The notes below the pieces were generated by a model. That model saw only the letters and a program-made list of their open reading frames with translations, searched no databases and was not told where the DNA came from. From assembly GCA_903927295.1 (NCBI GenBank), contig CAIYMN010000272.1, positions 1 through 64,000 on the forward strand: a DNA stretch of 64,000 nucleotides, read 5' to 3'. Both the position numbers and the translations under genes were made by a program. This document shows, one piece after another, positions 38,741 through 46,333 of this stretch. The stretch is from an uncultured beta proteobacterium (GTDB taxonomy: Bacteria; Pseudomonadota; Gammaproteobacteria; Burkholderiales; Burkholderiaceae_C). Position 1 is the first letter of the stretch; every line of letters begins with the position of its first letter.

Positions 38741-39124
38741 TCATACGTATTTTTCCACGACCACAGGCTCTGCAATCACCGCGCTTGCCATCACCGGCGG
38801 CGCCTGTTGCATCGCCTCCAGGCGCGCAATTCGTGCATTGAGTTCGTCGGTCTGGATCGTTGCTGGCGCCAGCTTGGGATTGAGGTAAGGACTGCTGCTC
38901 CACCAGTCAATGCCCATCTCGCGTGCCTTGTCTACCGAGCAGATCAGCAGGCGGATCTGGATCGTCAGCAGTTCGATATCGACAAGCTTGATCTTGACGT
39001 CACCGGCGATCACCAGGCCCTTGTCGAGAATTCGTTCCAGAACGTCCGCCAGAGTTGACGAACTGGTTCCATGGGTAATGCTTCTGGGTCTGGTGGGTGG
39101 GTTGTTGAGTTGCGGGGTGTTCAT
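38741..39124 (-). CDS. gvpJ: GvpJ-type minor gas vesicle protein (GvpA family)
   Basis: A 127-residue GvpA-fold protein. The core SSTLADVLERILDKGLVIAG and KIKLVDIELLTIQIRLLICS matches the GvpA alpha-beta-beta-alpha unit. The following DKAREMGIDWW motif is typical of the longer GvpJ/GvpA3-type paralogues that nucleate or shape vesicles. A variable tail of about 45 residues follows. The ATG at 39124 is chosen because AGGATGA lies eight bases upstream; an ATG three codons earlier (39133) is possible. Last gene of the structural operon, 56 nt after gvpK. Confidence 0.85.
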   Translation of the reverse strand: MNTPQLNNPPTRPRSITHGTSSSTLADVLERILDKGLVIAGDVKIKLVDIELLTIQIRLLICSVDKAREMGIDWWSSSPYLNPKLAPATIQTDELNARIARLEAMQQAPPVMASAVIAEPVVVEKYV

Positions 39125-39180
39125 GTCATTCATCCTGTTGTGAGCGATCAGTCTGGCCAGTACTTTGTGCGTCAGCCGTG

Positions 39181-39504
39181 CTAGAGCAGTTTGCCCAACG
39201 GCCCCAAATCGAAATTGAGATCCTTGTCGGTCAGGCCAAATTCCTTTTTCAGCCAAACCATCTGCTTGTCCAACTCAAGAAAGGTCAGGCCCAGGCGCTC
39301 GATTTCTTCATCGGTCAGGGATCCGCCCTCGATACGCCGGATCGCCTGCTTCTCCAGCAACTGGCGCACCAGTTCCACCAGCGTCAACACCAGTTGTCCG
39401 AGGCCGTTCTTGACCGACTCCGGATCGAGTGCGATGCGCGGCGACAGGCCGGTCCTTTCGGCCCTCGGCTCATCCGGAAAGAAGAATGACTCGGGCGCGT
39501 TCAT
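39181..39504 (-). CDS. gvpK: Gas vesicle protein GvpK
   Basis: A 107-residue protein matching GvpK: RIALDPESVKNGLGQLVLTLVELVRQLLEKQAIRRIEGG then LTDEEIERLGLTFLELDKQM. GvpK is essential for vesicle assembly but its biochemical role is unclear. Its start overlaps the stop of the GvpS/M-type gene by 4 nt, so translation is coupled. Confidence 0.95.
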   Translation of the reverse strand: MNAPESFFFPDEPRAERTGLSPRIALDPESVKNGLGQLVLTLVELVRQLLEKQAIRRIEGGSLTDEEIERLGLTFLELDKQMVWLKKEFGLTDKDLNFDLGPLGKLL

Positions 39505-39695
39505 TTGTTCTCCTGCATCAGCCTGCCCTGCTGCAGGGCTGTTTCAACCGAGGTCAGCAGCAGGTTCAGGTTCAGATAGATCAGATCAATTCCGGCGACC
39601 GAGATCACAACTTCGCCCATGGCGACAACTCCGGTGTTGAGCACGCGGTCAAGCAGCTCACACAGGGATGCCGGATTGTCCTGGGGCAAGGCCAT
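39501..39695 (-). CDS. GvpS/M-type gas vesicle protein (short GvpA homologue)
   Basis: A 64-residue GvpA-fold protein consisting almost only of the core: ASLCELLDRVLNTGVVAMGE, VVISVAGIDLIYLNLNLLL, TSVETA. The VVAMGEVVISVAGIDL variant is the one seen in GvpS/GvpM-like minor proteins. It probably forms part of the initiating tip of the vesicle. Located between the TPR-like gene (26 nt upstream) and gvpK (4-nt overlap), the position of gvpA2 in related clusters. Confidence 0.87.
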   Translation of the reverse strand: MALPQDNPASLCELLDRVLNTGVVAMGEVVISVAGIDLIYLNLNLLLTSVETALQQGRLMQENK

Positions 39696-39721
39696 GGCAG
39701 GTTCCCGCTTCGACCGCTCGG

Positions 39722-40045
39722 TCAGTCTTCCAGTTGCATCAGGCGCTCGTACATGCTGCGCGCCATATGATCCTTGCCAGCGCGTTCATAGCCTTCGGCC
39801 AGCGTCAACAATTCAGTCTTGGCGGCCTCTGCCTGCGGTGTCTCGTCATGGTCATCCACCAGCGTCCAGAACATTTCAGTCGCCTGGCGGTAGTTGCCTG
39901 CCTTGAGATAGCGCTGAGCCATCGCGAAATGCCGATCCAGCATGGTCAGGCCAGCACCGCGCCTGGGCACAGGGACCTGCGCCGGCGCAACAGTGCTTAC
40001 AGCCACGTCCGGGCCTGCTTCCATTTCAATTTCATGCAACATCAT
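39722..40045 (-). CDS. TPR-like small protein of the gas vesicle cluster
   Basis: A 107-residue protein. After a flexible, Pro/Val-rich stretch of 35 residues it has a helical hairpin repeat region: LDRHFAMAQRYLKAGNYRQA, then AEAAKTELLTLAEGYERAGKDHMARSMYERLMQLED, with the spacing of tetratricopeptide repeats. Its ATG (40045, AGGAG five bases upstream) overlaps the ATPase stop by 4 nt. No established gas vesicle family is recognised. TPR proteins often bind chaperone tails, and C-terminal partner binding for the adjacent Get3-like ATPase is a reasonable guess. Confidence 0.8.
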   Translation of the reverse strand: MMLHEIEMEAGPDVAVSTVAPAQVPVPRRGAGLTMLDRHFAMAQRYLKAGNYRQATEMFWTLVDDHDETPQAEAAKTELLTLAEGYERAGKDHMARSMYERLMQLED

Positions 40046-42036
40046 GTTTCTCCTTCTGTCAATAAAACCTTGTTCGCCGCGCCAGCCTGATACAGGCAGC
40101 GACCCAGTTCGCTCAGCCGGTCAATCCCCCGGGGTTCCTGCTGCCTGAAGACCATTGCCAAATGGCGTGCCGCCTGTGTCTGCTGGTAACGCTCGAGCAG
40201 CGGCAGTTCGTTGCGAGCCCGAACCGAACAAGCCGGACATAACGACGCAGGCGTCAGCAAATTCAGGAACAGGACTGGCACGGCAGTGCCAAGGCGCTGA
40301 CAGGCCGCAATGAGCTTTTGTGTTTCAGCAAAAGCCATCTCGGTGGGAATCGAAACTGCGATCAAAGCGGTCTTCGTTGCATCACTGAGCAGCCGTCGAA
40401 AACTTTTCATCTTCCTGGACAGACCAACCATCGTCCTGGCGAGCCGTGGCAACCAGAAAACGTCCCGGTATTTCAGGAACAGGCCAAAGAAAGTCTTCAG
40501 CCATTTCTCGATCAGTTCCGGCATTTCCAGGAAGCGCAGCAGATGACCGGTAGGTGCGGTATCTAGCACAAACAGGTCATAGCAATTGCGGTCCATCAAG
40601 TCCACGATGCGGGTCAGTGCCAGCATTTCATCGAGTCCTGCGGGCGCCACATCGAGCAGGCGCTCCATCACGTCGCGATCGAACGCGAGTTCCATCCCGG
40701 CCTGGGAAGTGCTGCGCCCGAAAGCGCCAGTCAATTCGGCAGAAAAGTCTCTTTTCAGGTGCATGTACTCGGCCTGTGCGTCGAGTTCGATCACGCTCAG
40801 TCCCGGTGCGACCCGGGTCTCCTTCGGGCCCACGTCGCGACCCAGACAGGCGGCCAGCGAGTGCGCCGGATCAATCGAAAAAAGAAGCACTTCCTGACCC
40901 GGCCGCTCCTGGGCCATGCGCAGCGCAGAAGCGCAGGCCAGCGTGGTCTTGCCAACGCCTCCTTTGCCGGCAAACATCAACAGTCGTGTCGAAGCGGGCG
41001 GCACCCTGGCGGGATGCTGTACCCGAGGAATCCGGCCAGCGTTACCGCCCTGCCAGTTGCTGCCTGAAGCGCCTTGGGATGCCTGCTCAGGCTCGTGCAG
41101 CAGCGCTTGCGTCTGCTGCCAAAGCGTCAACAATGGCACCGACCCCCGGGCTTCGGTCGCCAGCAGGGGCAGACTCCAGAAGCTGCAATTTGAAAAAGCC
41201 TGCGTCAGCTCCGAGATGCTCAGCGCCTGCACGGCAACACCGTCCGAGCACAGCGGACAATCCGATTGCTTCGAGGACAGGCGATTGACGATCATTTCGC
41301 GCAGCGGCAGGCCAAGGCGCTCCAACTCGCCAATCATCAGGCGCGTGACATGGATGCTCAAGCCTTCGGCCAGCATCACTGGCACAAAGCGGCAACGCCT
41401 GGGTGATCGAAGCAAGCTCCAGAGTCTCTTCAGGTCGGCACGGGTATCATCCAGGTAGAGGTCGGCAGCGTCTTTGTCATAGGACCCCTGGTAGAGCTGG
41501 GTCATGTAGCGATGCTTGGCCAGCATGGCATCCAGCGCCGTGATCCACTTGCGCATCATGGACGGCAGACCGAGCAGTCGAAGTGTGTGCCCAGCCGGTG
41601 CCGTGTCAACAATGATGCACGCGTACTCACCTTCCTTGACCCACGCGGCGATCTCCAGCAGGGCCATCATTTCATCGAGCCCCGGAATCGAGAGATCGAC
41701 CAGCCTGGCCACGTCCGTCTGGTCAAGAAAAGTTCCCCGCAGGGCAATCGTACGCAGGTGTTCTGCACACCGGGCCTTGAAACGCGCCAGACTTTGTTGC
41801 GAGTCGATCTCACGCACCGTCAGATTTGCCGGCAACGTGACGCCGGCAAGACAATCCATCAGCGAATGTGCCGGGTCCGTTGAAACGAGCAGGAACTTCT
41901 GCTCTGGCCAGCGCTCGGCCCGATGCAGGGCCGCAGCCGAGGCACAGGTCGTCTTGCCGACACCGCCCTTGCCACCAAAAAGCAGCAGACGCAATCCGTC
42001 ATCCTGCAAAAATCCTGGAAGCGCCGCTGATTCCAT
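40042..42036 (-). CDS. Tandem ArsA/Get3-type ATPase in gas vesicle operon
   Basis: A 664-residue protein made of two ArsA/Get3 domains. Walker A (deviant P-loop) is GGKGGVGKTT at residues 21-30 and AGKGGVGKTT at 356-365. The switch/insert signature is DTAPAGHTLR near 144 and DTAPTGHLLR near 492. Each half also has a CXXC pair, Cys260/Cys263 (DCPLC) and Cys600/Cys603 (LCPAC), followed by a basic helix, the arrangement of the Get3 zinc clasp. No arsenic genes are near. Get3 carries hydrophobic tail-anchored proteins, so a chaperone role for GvpA-family subunits is proposed. It starts 2 nt after gvpG. Confidence 0.9.
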   Translation of the reverse strand: MESAALPGFLQDDGLRLLLFGGKGGVGKTTCASAAALHRAERWPEQKFLLVSTDPAHSLMDCLAGVTLPANLTVREIDSQQSLARFKARCAEHLRTIALRGTFLDQTDVARLVDLSIPGLDEMMALLEIAAWVKEGEYACIIVDTAPAGHTLRLLGLPSMMRKWITALDAMLAKHRYMTQLYQGSYDKDAADLYLDDTRADLKRLWSLLRSPRRCRFVPVMLAEGLSIHVTRLMIGELERLGLPLREMIVNRLSSKQSDCPLCSDGVAVQALSISELTQAFSNCSFWSLPLLATEARGSVPLLTLWQQTQALLHEPEQASQGASGSNWQGGNAGRIPRVQHPARVPPASTRLLMFAGKGGVGKTTLACASALRMAQERPGQEVLLFSIDPAHSLAACLGRDVGPKETRVAPGLSVIELDAQAEYMHLKRDFSAELTGAFGRSTSQAGMELAFDRDVMERLLDVAPAGLDEMLALTRIVDLMDRNCYDLFVLDTAPTGHLLRFLEMPELIEKWLKTFFGLFLKYRDVFWLPRLARTMVGLSRKMKSFRRLLSDATKTALIAVSIPTEMAFAETQKLIAACQRLGTAVPVLFLNLLTPASLCPACSVRARNELPLLERYQQTQAARHLAMVFRQQEPRGIDRLSELGRCLYQAGAANKVLLTEGET

Positions 42037-42038
42037 GA

Positions 42039-42401
42039 TTACACCTTGCCTGCATCGCTTGGCAACGAGTCCGCAGGCTCCTCTTCCTCTTCCTCTTCCT
42101 CTTCCTCATCTTCGTCTTCTTCGTCGTCTTCGTCTTCTTCGTCGCCCTCTTCCTCGCCATCACCCTCGTCAACCGTGCCCTGATCACGCTCCTGAATCGC
42201 GTCCAGACGATCCAGCAGGACCGCTTCAGCTGAGTCAAACTCCTCTTCCGTGATGGCACCGGTGTCGAGCTTCATGTAGAGCTCACTCAGTGAGCGTGTC
42301 ACTGCTTCGGCTTCACCGGCCTGCTCTTTCTGCACCGACTCGTTGATTTCCCTGAAAATCCACAGCAAGGGAGACAGCAGCAGATTGTCCAGGATCAGCA
42401 T
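42039..42401 (-). CDS. gvpG: Gas vesicle protein GvpG with polyacidic tail
   Basis: A 120-residue protein. Residues 1-75 match GvpG (LLLSPLLWIFREINESVQKE, then LYMKLDTGAITEEEFDSAEAVLLDRLD). GvpG is an essential accessory that interacts with GvpF/L. Residues 76-110 form an acidic tail of almost only Glu and Asp with ten Glu in a row (99-108), encoded by a hexanucleotide repeat (42080-42107). Typical GvpG is about 85-90 residues, so the tail is additional. It follows gvpF by 9 nt. Confidence 0.92.
   Translation of the reverse strand: MLILDNLLLSPLLWIFREINESVQKEQAGEAEAVTRSLSELYMKLDTGAITEEEFDSAEAVLLDRLDAIQERDQGTVDEGDGEEEGDEEDEDDEEDEDEEEEEEEEEEPADSLPSDAGKV
42080..42107. repeat. Hexanucleotide microsatellite in gvpG
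   Basis: Four perfect tandem copies of CCTCTT (plus strand) and a partial fifth encode the polyglutamate run of GvpG. Because the unit is six bases, slippage would add or remove two Glu residues without shifting the frame. Confidence 0.85.
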
Positions 42402-42410
42402 GCGAGTCCA

Positions 42411-43172
42411 TCACGCCTGCAAGGCGACACTGACAAAGTGGTGCGGAGCCCACGGCCCGTTGAAATCAAACGAGAAATTGTTGTCAAAGCGGTTGGCCGC
42501 TTCAAAGACACCGTCTTCAAATGCCTTCTGCGCGCCGCGTTCGACCAGACAAGCCAGATGCATCACTTCCTTTTCTTCGCGCGACGGGTTCTGCTTGATG
42601 TCGACACAGCGTGGACTCAAAACCTCGATCACCGTATCGGAGTGCAACTCGCGGTCCTGCGTCAATAGATGATCAAACAGCCGCCCCATCTCGATCTTGT
42701 CGTTTTGCGACGGGCCGTGCTGCCGTCCAAGCATGTCATCGCGCAATTCGGCCAGGTCCGGATGGCGACTCACCATGTACTCGAAGATGTTGGGCACATC
42801 AAGCACCACACGCAGTCCCAACTCGACCTTGCCGCGTACGCGCTCGAGTTGTTCAGTAAACGTTGCACTGTTGTGCTTGAGGATCTGGAGCAGTGCCTTC
42901 TTGCTCGAAGCGATGGTTCCAAATGCCACAGGCAACACCGTTACCTCATCCATCAGGCGCTTGATGACAACGTTATGTGCCGCGAGGTTCTTGCGCTCCG
43001 GGCGGATCTTCTTTTCCGTTATGTCGCTCACGATCGCCGCCAGCGGCCCCTGCGAAATCACATAGACCGCCGCGCCATTGATGCCGATGTTGCCGTAAAC
43101 CGGAGGCACTTCAACTGCATCGGCGATGGCATACAGGTAGTGGCCGGGTTCGAGCAGAGATTCAATGTTCAT
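42411..43172 (-). CDS. gvpF: Gas vesicle protein GvpF/GvpL (first copy)
   Basis: A 253-residue protein of the GvpF/GvpL family. It starts MNIESLLEPGHYLYAIADAVE and has the hallmark TVLPVAFGTIASS block near residue 90 and the C-terminal FNGPWAPHHFVSVAL motif. GvpF is the proposed chaperone that holds GvpA monomers before assembly. The ATG at 43172 has AAGG eight bases upstream and lies 2 nt after the stop of the small unknown gene, indicating coupled translation. Confidence 0.94.
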   Translation of the reverse strand: MNIESLLEPGHYLYAIADAVEVPPVYGNIGINGAAVYVISQGPLAAIVSDITEKKIRPERKNLAAHNVVIKRLMDEVTVLPVAFGTIASSKKALLQILKHNSATFTEQLERVRGKVELGLRVVLDVPNIFEYMVSRHPDLAELRDDMLGRQHGPSQNDKIEMGRLFDHLLTQDRELHSDTVIEVLSPRCVDIKQNPSREEKEVMHLACLVERGAQKAFEDGVFEAANRFDNNFSFDFNGPWAPHHFVSVALQA

Positions 43173-43174
43173 GT

Positions 43175-43411
43175 TCACACCTTGGGGCAACGCGCTCTGG
43201 CGCGCATCGCGTTGAGCTCGCGCAGCGTCGCGACGCTGCCGCGTGGTGCCAGACCCGGGCCGGCTGAAAAGGGGTTCTGCCGCAACAGGCGCTGCGTCAT
43301 GATCTCGCGCCGCCAGCGATACACGAGGCCTCGGCAGTCCACACTGCAGACCACCTGAAACGACGCTGTACTCAGGGAAGGCCTTAGACAGGAAGATGTT
43401 CGGATTTTCAT
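43175..43411 (-). CDS. Small Arg-rich protein of unknown function in gas vesicle operon
   Basis: A 78-residue basic protein (about 15 Arg, five Cys) with no recognised domain. It has an ATG at 43411 with GGAG nine bases upstream, sits in a 290-bp gap between two gvp genes and stops 2 nt before gvpF. This spacing is what operon packing predicts for a real gene. Alternative starts exist a few codons upstream. Against it, composition is low in typical structure-forming residues, so it could be a chance frame. No homologous gas vesicle protein comes to mind. Confidence 0.5.
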   Translation of the reverse strand: MKIRTSSCLRPSLSTASFQVVCSVDCRGLVYRWRREIMTQRLLRQNPFSAGPGLAPRGSVATLRELNAMRARARCPKV

Positions 43412-43465
43412 TGCATCACACTCCTTCATTGCCACTCAGTTGGGCCGCCAGGGCATCTGCCTGCC

Positions 43466-43801
43466 TCAATAGGACAAGGCCCTTCGCTTGATGCGATCCG
43501 TCGGCGCGGTATGGATAGGAAAAGGCATGGCTGCCTGCGCAGCCGCCGGGTCCTGAAAAGCCACGATGGGTCGATCAACAAAGCGCTGCAGTCGCACCTG
43601 CTTGGACTCAATTTCAGCAACCCTCGCTCGAATTTCGAGGCAGCGATTCTCGGCGCGCTGCATCTCTTTGGAGAGACGCTGCTTTTCCATCTCCAGCATC
43701 GACAGTTCCAGCAGCGCACCGGCGGAAGTGCGCGTACGCCGACCGTCCACGATGCCGCCCATGGTCTTGATCTGCTGCACTCCGCGTTTTTCGGTGACCA
43801 T
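43466..43801 (-). CDS. Small coiled-coil gas vesicle protein (GvpV position)
   Basis: A 111-residue protein starting MVTEKRGVQQIKTMGGIVDG. A central coiled coil (LLELSMLEMEKQRLSKEMQRAENRCLEIRARVAEIESKQ type heptads, about residues 28-70) is followed by a Pro-rich tail. The ATG at 43801 is preceded by AAGGAG; an earlier in-frame ATG at 43843 lies inside gvpN. It directly follows gvpN by 10 nt. The position after gvpN and before gvpF matches gvpV of the Serratia cluster as I recall it; the role is unknown. Confidence 0.8.
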   Translation of the reverse strand: MVTEKRGVQQIKTMGGIVDGRRTRTSAGALLELSMLEMEKQRLSKEMQRAENRCLEIRARVAEIESKQVRLQRFVDRPIVAFQDPAAAQAAMPFPIHTAPTDRIKRRALSY

Positions 43802-43811
43802 GTTGCTCTCC

Positions 43812-44822
43812 TTAGACAATCGCTTCGGCAAGATGAGTGGCATTCATTGCACGGCGCGAGCCGGCGGCTGTCTTCTTGTCGGTCGCAACCGGCACCAGCG
43901 CTGGCAGCGGCGGACAGCAACGCGCGATGATTTCATCAAGGCGTTCCAGACCTGCGACCTGCCCGTCATGCGTAACCTTCAGGCAGTCTGCGTTCAGCAC
44001 GTCATGGCACAGTTCCCTGAACGATGGGTCGCTGGCCGACACGGCGCTGTTGCGCTTGGCAACGATGCGCCCGAGCATGATGCAGGCGCGGATCGTCGGA
44101 CGACCGTTGTTGACACCGAGTCTGCGAAATTCACGCACGATATCCACAATCGATTTGGACTGGCGCCATGGCAGACCGGACTTGGCCTGCGTGATGGCCA
44201 CTTCGGTTTCGTAGTCGTGATGCCCCACCTTGATCGTGATCATGCGATCCATCAAGGCGTCCTGGGTCTTGTGGACCCCGGCGTACTCTTCCGGATTGCT
44301 GGTAAAGATGGCGCTGAACTGGGGATGCACCTGGAGGTAGCCATCTCCGCTGCGCGCGTCGGGCAACTCCAGCAACCGCTCTTCAAGAATGGACAGCAGC
44401 ACGTTGTTGGCCTCAGGGCGTGAACGCGTGAATTCGTCATAGATCAGCGTGAAGCCATATTTGCAGGCAGTGGTCAGGCGGTTGTCGCCCCACTGCTTGG
44501 AAACAGTCTCCTCCTGCTTCAACACCGAGTGAATGTAGTTATCCACGACTTTGGTGGAACGATAGCCGGTTTGCCCGCCAATCAGGTCAGAGCTGCCAAA
44601 CTCGTCATCACCGTGAATCAGGATCACCTGGCGGCCCAGCTGGGCTGCCACATGCATGGCCAATGCGGTCTTGCCAGTCCCGGCCGGCCCGCTGAAGTGA
44701 ATCGGATAGCCCGCTCCAATATAGTCCAGCGCCCGCCCGGCGACACCCTGGATGTAAGGCGTTTCAACAAAGTTGGCTTTCTTTTCCAAAGTCAGTACTG
44801 TCAGTTCTTCGGCTTCGCTCAT
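43812..44822 (-). CDS. gvpN: Gas vesicle protein GvpN (MoxR-type AAA+ ATPase)
   Basis: A 336-residue AAA+ ATPase. Walker A GPAGTGKTALAMH is near residue 42, SSDLIGGQTGYR follows, Walker B is FTLIYDEFTRSRPE, and IFTSNPEEYAGV is sensor 1. GvpN is needed for vesicle growth from the early bicone. The ATG at 44822 has GAGGAG eight bases upstream and is preferred over the GTG at 44831. It follows gvpC by 40 nt. Confidence 0.96.
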   Translation of the reverse strand: MSEAEELTVLTLEKKANFVETPYIQGVAGRALDYIGAGYPIHFSGPAGTGKTALAMHVAAQLGRQVILIHGDDEFGSSDLIGGQTGYRSTKVVDNYIHSVLKQEETVSKQWGDNRLTTACKYGFTLIYDEFTRSRPEANNVLLSILEERLLELPDARSGDGYLQVHPQFSAIFTSNPEEYAGVHKTQDALMDRMITIKVGHHDYETEVAITQAKSGLPWRQSKSIVDIVREFRRLGVNNGRPTIRACIMLGRIVAKRNSAVSASDPSFRELCHDVLNADCLKVTHDGQVAGLERLDEIIARCCPPLPALVPVATDKKTAAGSRRAMNATHLAEAIV

Positions 44823-44862
44823 CACATCCACTCCTCGTGTTGATTAATACTTCGACTTGCTC

Positions 44863-45714
44863 TTACTTCTTCTTCAGCTTCGAAGCCTTGGGTTTGGCAC
44901 GCACTGCCTTGGCAGGCGTGGCTTTGGCTGCAGCCTTCTTGGCAATCGGCTTGGGCGCTTCGCCACGCGGCGGTGCCATCGGCCAGGGTTTGCTCACAGG
45001 CGGCGCTGCTTTGACAACGGGCTTGACCGGCAGTTCCGCTTTCCTGACAACGGGCAGCACGGGCTCGCTACGCTGCACTGCCGGCACCTGGACGACCGGA
45101 GCGAATCTCAGCACGCTCTTCATGACAGGCCGTACCACGTGGGCACGAGAGCGCTGAAAGCCATGCAGCATTTCAGCCAGCGACTGGGAGCGCTCGCGCC
45201 TGCCCTTGGCCAAGCCAGCCCACTGAACCTTGGCCATATGGTGATGCGCAGTGGTAAAGGAGCGCATCAGCGCTGCCACTGCATGGGAACGTTCGCGCCG
45301 GTCTTTGGCCAGACCAGCGCCCTGCGCCTTGGCCATGCGCCGCAGCGACTTTGAGAAGGCCGAGCGTTCTTTGGAAAATTCGTCAAACAGTTCGGCCACG
45401 GCAGCCCCGACTGCCTGTCTGGATTCGAGCAGGCTGTTGCGCAGTTCGCAACTCATATCACCATGCTCCTGGCGGAACCCTGCGCTCATTGCCATGGCGC
45501 TCTGCAGCAGCTCCGACACTTGAGCCGAGCGACTTGCCCGATCTGCAGCGAGTTCAGATTGCAGCGTGTTGGCCATCAGCATGCGTTCTTGCTCAAAGGA
45601 GCGCAGCGCACTGGCAGTTTGTGCCTTGATTTCGGCGACAGCCTGTGCGCGCTCGCGCGCGGCAGACGTACCAAACGGCACCTTGGATGCCGTGTGTTTC
45701 TGGAAGTTGCTCAT
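44863..45714 (-). CDS. gvpC: Gas vesicle protein GvpC with basic tail
   Basis: A 283-residue protein. Two clear 33-residue repeats (residues 128-160 and 161-193, each with AGLAK-RRERS) follow two weaker ones (about 51-84 and 91-123), the same period as cyanobacterial GvpC, which strengthens the outside of the vesicle wall. Residues 200-283 are instead Pro, Val, Lys and Ala rich, ending in a run of Lys, a histone-like tail not seen in classical GvpC. The ATG at 45714 has GAGGAG nine bases upstream. It is 144 nt after gvpA with a hairpin in between. Confidence 0.88.
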   Translation of the reverse strand: MSNFQKHTASKVPFGTSAARERAQAVAEIKAQTASALRSFEQERMLMANTLQSELAADRASRSAQVSELLQSAMAMSAGFRQEHGDMSCELRNSLLESRQAVGAAVAELFDEFSKERSAFSKSLRRMAKAQGAGLAKDRRERSHAVAALMRSFTTAHHHMAKVQWAGLAKGRRERSQSLAEMLHGFQRSRAHVVRPVMKSVLRFAPVVQVPAVQRSEPVLPVVRKAELPVKPVVKAAPPVSKPWPMAPPRGEAPKPIAKKAAAKATPAKAVRAKPKASKLKKK

Positions 45715-45815
45715 TTCAATTCACTCCTCTTGGGCGCGCAGAACGCTGGGCGCTGGCTGATTGAATTCAATTAATCGTTGCTGCGCTGGCGCGCATAAGA
45801 CAAATGCTTTCCTTA

Positions 45816-45833
45816 CCGGGAGAACCCTCCCGG
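45816..45833. other. Hairpin between gvpA and gvpC
   Basis: A perfect 7-bp GC-rich stem CCGGGAG / CTCCCGG (45816-45822, 45827-45833) with a 4-nt loop lies 26 nt after the gvpA stop. No T-run follows on the minus strand. It probably lets part of the transcript end or be processed and stabilised, giving far more gvpA than gvpC mRNA. Confidence 0.65.
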
Positions 45834-45858
45834 CAAAGAAAACAATTTGCACTAACAC

Positions 45859-46077
45859 TTAGGCCGGAGCCGCAGCGCTGGATGTGAGGCCAATTGCCTC
45901 TGCATACTTGAGATAGGTCTCGACCGATGCGATCACGACCCGTGCCTCAATGGACAGCAGTTCAATACCGACCAATGACACTTTGACCCAAGCATCAATC
46001 ACGATACCCTTGTCCAAGATGCGGTCAACAACTTCAGCCAAACTCGAAGAGTCCGTTGATTTTTGTACCTTTGCCAT
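45859..46077 (-). CDS. gvpA: Major gas vesicle structural protein GvpA
   Basis: A 72-residue protein with the canonical GvpA sequence: [55 protein letters not shown]. GvpA forms the ribbed wall of the vesicle, an amphipathic shell permeable to gas but not water. The ATG at 46077 has AGGAG seven bases upstream; an upstream ATG at 46125 lacks homology. It is the first gene of the structural operon, behind a sigma-54-type promoter, and is followed by a stable hairpin. Confidence 0.98.
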   Translation of the reverse strand: MAKVQKSTDSSSLAEVVDRILDKGIVIDAWVKVSLVGIELLSIEARVVIASVETYLKYAEAIGLTSSAAAPA

Positions 46078-46162
46078 TTTCAATCTCCTAACGTATTGCA
46101 CCCCTGTTAAACGCTTTCCAGACACGAAGTACGGGGCTAAACCCTTCGTTACATGTTGTAAC

Positions 46163-46178
46163 GCACTGATCGTGCCAA
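46163..46178 (-). promoter_or_regulatory. Sigma-54 (RpoN) promoter of gvpA
   Basis: Read on the minus strand, TTGGCACG (46178-46171) is followed by ATCA and GTGC (46166-46163). The invariant GG and GC are exactly 10 bp apart, as in the -24/-12 consensus TGGCACG-N4-TTGC; only the first T of TTGC is changed. The transcript would start near 46151, leaving a 74-nt leader. An NtrC-type activator with GAFTGA is encoded 5.5 kb upstream. A partial IHF-like site lies at 46210-46222. Confidence 0.82.
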
Positions 46179-46309
46179 GTAGGCCAGCTTTGCAAAAACA
46201 AATTCAAACCATCAAACAATGACAAATTTCGACAATCATCGGCAAGCAGGATGCGATGCGAATGAATGCGTTCGGACAAGCGCTTCTACTTTGATACAAA
46301 AACCGGTAA

Positions 46310-46333
46310 AACTATGGAATGAATGCCATAGTT
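46310..46333. promoter_or_regulatory. Palindrome upstream of gvpA promoter (candidate activator site)
   Basis: AACTATGG (46310-46317) and CCATAGTT (46326-46333) form a perfect inverted repeat with an 8-nt spacer, about 160 bp upstream of the predicted transcription start. That distance suits an enhancer site for a sigma-54 activator. It could alternatively be a weak 3' hairpin of the upstream regulator transcript. Confidence 0.55.

Noticed and set aside
40042-42036. Arsenic resistance ATPase
   Set aside because: No arsB, arsC or arsR nearby, and the CXXC pairs fit a Get3-like zinc site better than the ArsA arsenite site.
42080-42130. CRISPR array or regulatory repeat
   Set aside because: The repeat is a coding hexamer for glutamate residues in gvpG, with no spacer structure. 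No CRISPR array is seen in the window.
46310-46333. Rho-independent terminator of the regulatory operon
   Set aside because: The stem is AT-rich and no proper T-run follows, so an activator site is the better reading, though not proven.
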